Translations under genes and position numbers: made by a program
NCBI GenBank assembly: GCA_026008535.1
Contig: BRKX01000014.1
Coordinates: 55,725,006-55,789,005, forward strand
Reading direction: 5' to 3'
Source of the DNA: Perilla frutescens
Taxonomy: Eukaryota; Streptophyta; Magnoliopsida; Lamiales; Lamiaceae
Length of the DNA: 64,000 nt
The notes under the pieces: generated by a model
Seen by the model: only the letters and a program-made list of their open reading frames with translations
Told to the model about the DNA's origin: nothing
Database searches by the model: none
In this document: positions 62,493 to 64,000 of the stretch, piece by piece
Layout: each line of letters starts with the position of its first letter
Numbering within the stretch: the first letter of the stretch is position 1

Positions 62493-64000
62493 GATATTTG
62501 AGTTAGGAATCCAACGCAACAAGAATCACGGGTAAAGCTTACTTCTGGAGAGAGTTATAGCCGTTTTACTGACGGCTGCCAGAAAATGGAGCCAAATCTG
62601 GCCACCGGCCAAAGGGGTACCCCTTTGGGCGGGCTCAAAAATTTGATTTTTTTAAAAGTGGATGGATTAGGCATATATGATCATATGAATTGATTCATAA
62701 TGGACTCTAGTGTTAAAAAATGCTAGACTCAATGAAAAACACGATGTTCACCCCGTTCCCTACATAAGAGGTGACGGTTTTGGAAATCAACTTGATAATC
62801 ACCTAGAGGCCGACTCAAATAGGGTTTCTTCCGGTTCGACTTTTGGTAGTGTAGATATTTGAGTTAGGAATCCAACGCAACAAGAATCACGGATAAAGCT
62901 TACTTCTGGAGAGAGTTATAGCCGTTTTACTGACGGCTGCCAGAAAATGGAGCCAAATCTGGCCACCGGCCAAAGGGGTACCCCTTTGGGCGGGCTCAAA
63001 AATTTGATTTTTTTAAAAGTGGATGGATTAGGCATATATGATCATATGAATTGATTCATAATGGACTCTAGTGTTAAAAAATGCTAGACTCAATGAAAAA
63101 CACGACGTTCACCCCGTTCCCTACATAAGAGGTGACGGTTTTGGAAATTAACTTGATAATCACCTAGAGGCCGACTCAAATAGGGTTTCTACCGGTTCGA
63201 CTTTTGATAGGGTAGATATTTGAGTTAGGAATCAAACGCAACAAGAATCACGGGTAAAGCTTACTTCTGGAGAGAGTTATAGCCGTTTTACTGACGGCTG
63301 CCAGAAAATGGAGCCAAATCTGGCCACCGGCCAAAGGGGTACCCCTTTGGGCGGGCTCAAAAATTTGATTTTTTTAAAAGTGGATGGATTAGGCATATAT
63401 GATCATATGAATTGATTCATAATGGACTCTAGTGTTAAAAAATGCTAGACTCAATGAAAAACACGACGTTCACCCCGATCCCTACATAAGAGGTGACGGT
63501 TTTAGAAATCAACTTGATAATGACCTAGAGGCCGACTCAAATAGGGTTTCTACCGGTTCAACTTTTGGTAGGGTAGATATTTGAGTTAGAAATCTAACGC
63601 AACAAGAATCACGGGTAAAGCTTACTTCTGGAGAGAGTTATAGCCGTTTTACTGACGGCTGCCAGAAAATGGAGCCAAATCTGGCCACCGGCCAAAGGGG
63701 TACCCCTTTGGGCGGGCTCAAAAATTTGGTCTTTTCAAAAGTGGACGGATTAGGCATATATGATCATATGGATTGATTCATAATTGACTCTAGTGTTCAA
63801 AAATGCCAGACTCAATGAAAAACACGACGTTCACCCCGATCCCTACATAAGAGGTGACGGTTTTTGAAATCAACTTGATAATCACCTAGAGGCCGACTCA
63901 AATAGGGTTTCTACCGGTTCGACTTTTGGTAGGGTAGATATTTGAGTTAGGAATCCAACGCAACAAGAATCACGGGTAAAGCTCACTTCTGGAGAGAGTT
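62493..64000. repeat. Block I, right edge: second-subfamily monomers, array continues
   Basis: Units at 62,493 and 62,854 are both E type (a monomer duplication). They are followed by a B-type unit at 63,215, a unit at 63,576 resembling 54,911 (gttagaaatct, ttggtctttt), and a partial unit from 63,937 to the window end. The array runs out of the window intact. Confidence 0.85.

Larger units (their letters stand above)
1..64000. repeat. Tandem satellite DNA array, 361-bp monomer, head to tail
   Basis: The entire window is made of one repeat family. The conserved unit start gatatttgag recurs at 26, 387, 522, 883 and so on to 63,937. Spacing is 361 bp in most units, 360 bp where the ctagcggttcgtcatttc subtype lies at the unit end, and 135 bp for 11 truncated units. 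This gives 173 complete full-length and 11 truncated units, all in one orientation, with no interruption by other sequence. Monomers differ from each other by a few percent, and copies of the same higher-order repeat by well under 1%. The length is close to twice a nucleosome repeat, which is common for plant and animal satellites. The family is not one I recognise. A role in centromeric or other constitutive heterochromatin is inferred from the architecture alone. Confidence 0.97.

Noticed and set aside
1..64000. CRISPR array
   Set aside because: The repeats are 361 bp, contiguous and nearly identical, with no unique spacers and no cas genes.
1..64000. CENP-B box in the monomer
   Set aside because: The nearest candidates, ttcgacttttggtaggg and ttcgtcatttctaggg, lack the conserved A and CGGG at the required spacing.
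1..64000. Telomere-like motif (atagggtttct) as evidence of a chromosome end
   Set aside because: Only one copy of the agggttt word occurs per monomer; there is no tandem telomeric array.
1..64000. Transposon or retroelement insertion, rDNA or tRNA genes
   Set aside because: The unit lengths account for every base of the window, leaving no room for an insertion, and no such sequence was seen.

Overview
The whole 64 kb window is one tandem satellite DNA array. I found no gene, RNA gene, transposon insertion or unique-sequence island in it. The basic unit is a 361-bp monomer of about 44% GC, always in the same head-to-tail orientation. Phasing each unit at its conserved gatatttgag start gives 173 complete full-length monomers (mostly 360-362 bp) and 11 truncated 135-bp units between positions 26 and 63,936, plus partial units at the two ends. 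The sum of the unit lengths closes exactly on the window coordinates. Long satellite arrays with higher-order repeats (HORs) and a roughly dinucleosomal unit are typical of centromeric or subtelomeric heterochromatin in eukaryotes, and large plant genomes are the likeliest guess. I do not recognise the family, and nothing in the sequence fixes the species or the chromosome position.

Layout by unit phase. (A) 26-16,763: a 6,181-bp HOR in 2.7 copies; each full copy is three 857-bp sub-repeats (361+135+361) followed by ten 361-bp monomers. 16,764-17,486: two transitional monomers. (B) 17,487-22,088: a 2,301-bp HOR followed by a 1,940-bp version lacking one monomer, then the start of a third. (C) 22,089-24,250: a 1,083-bp trimer twice. 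(D) 24,251-34,354: 28 monomers with local 4-mer (1,444-bp) duplications. (E) 34,355-41,922: a 7-mer (2,522 bp) and its 6-mer version (2,162 bp). (F) 41,923-44,087: a dimer of about 721 bp. (G) 44,088-51,663: a 6-mer (2,164 bp) and a repeated trimer (1,082 bp). (H) 51,664-53,466: a transitional stretch. (I) 53,467-64,000: a second monomer subfamily with a 1,806-bp pentamer HOR.

The array looks like a record of stepwise amplification by unequal exchange or gene conversion: different block sizes are copied, lose or gain single monomers, and share diagnostic subtypes over tens of kilobases. The notable structures are the 135-bp truncated unit, made of four collinear pieces of a monomer joined at 3-4 nt microhomologies; chimeric monomers whose breakpoints fall around the conserved HindIII box; a cluster of inverted repeats, including a 20-bp perfect palindrome around a KpnI site, in the first half of the monomer; and one reading frame per strand that is open across much of the unit except for a single stop. 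The few open frames that appear are chance products of a lost stop in individual monomers and are not annotated as genes.
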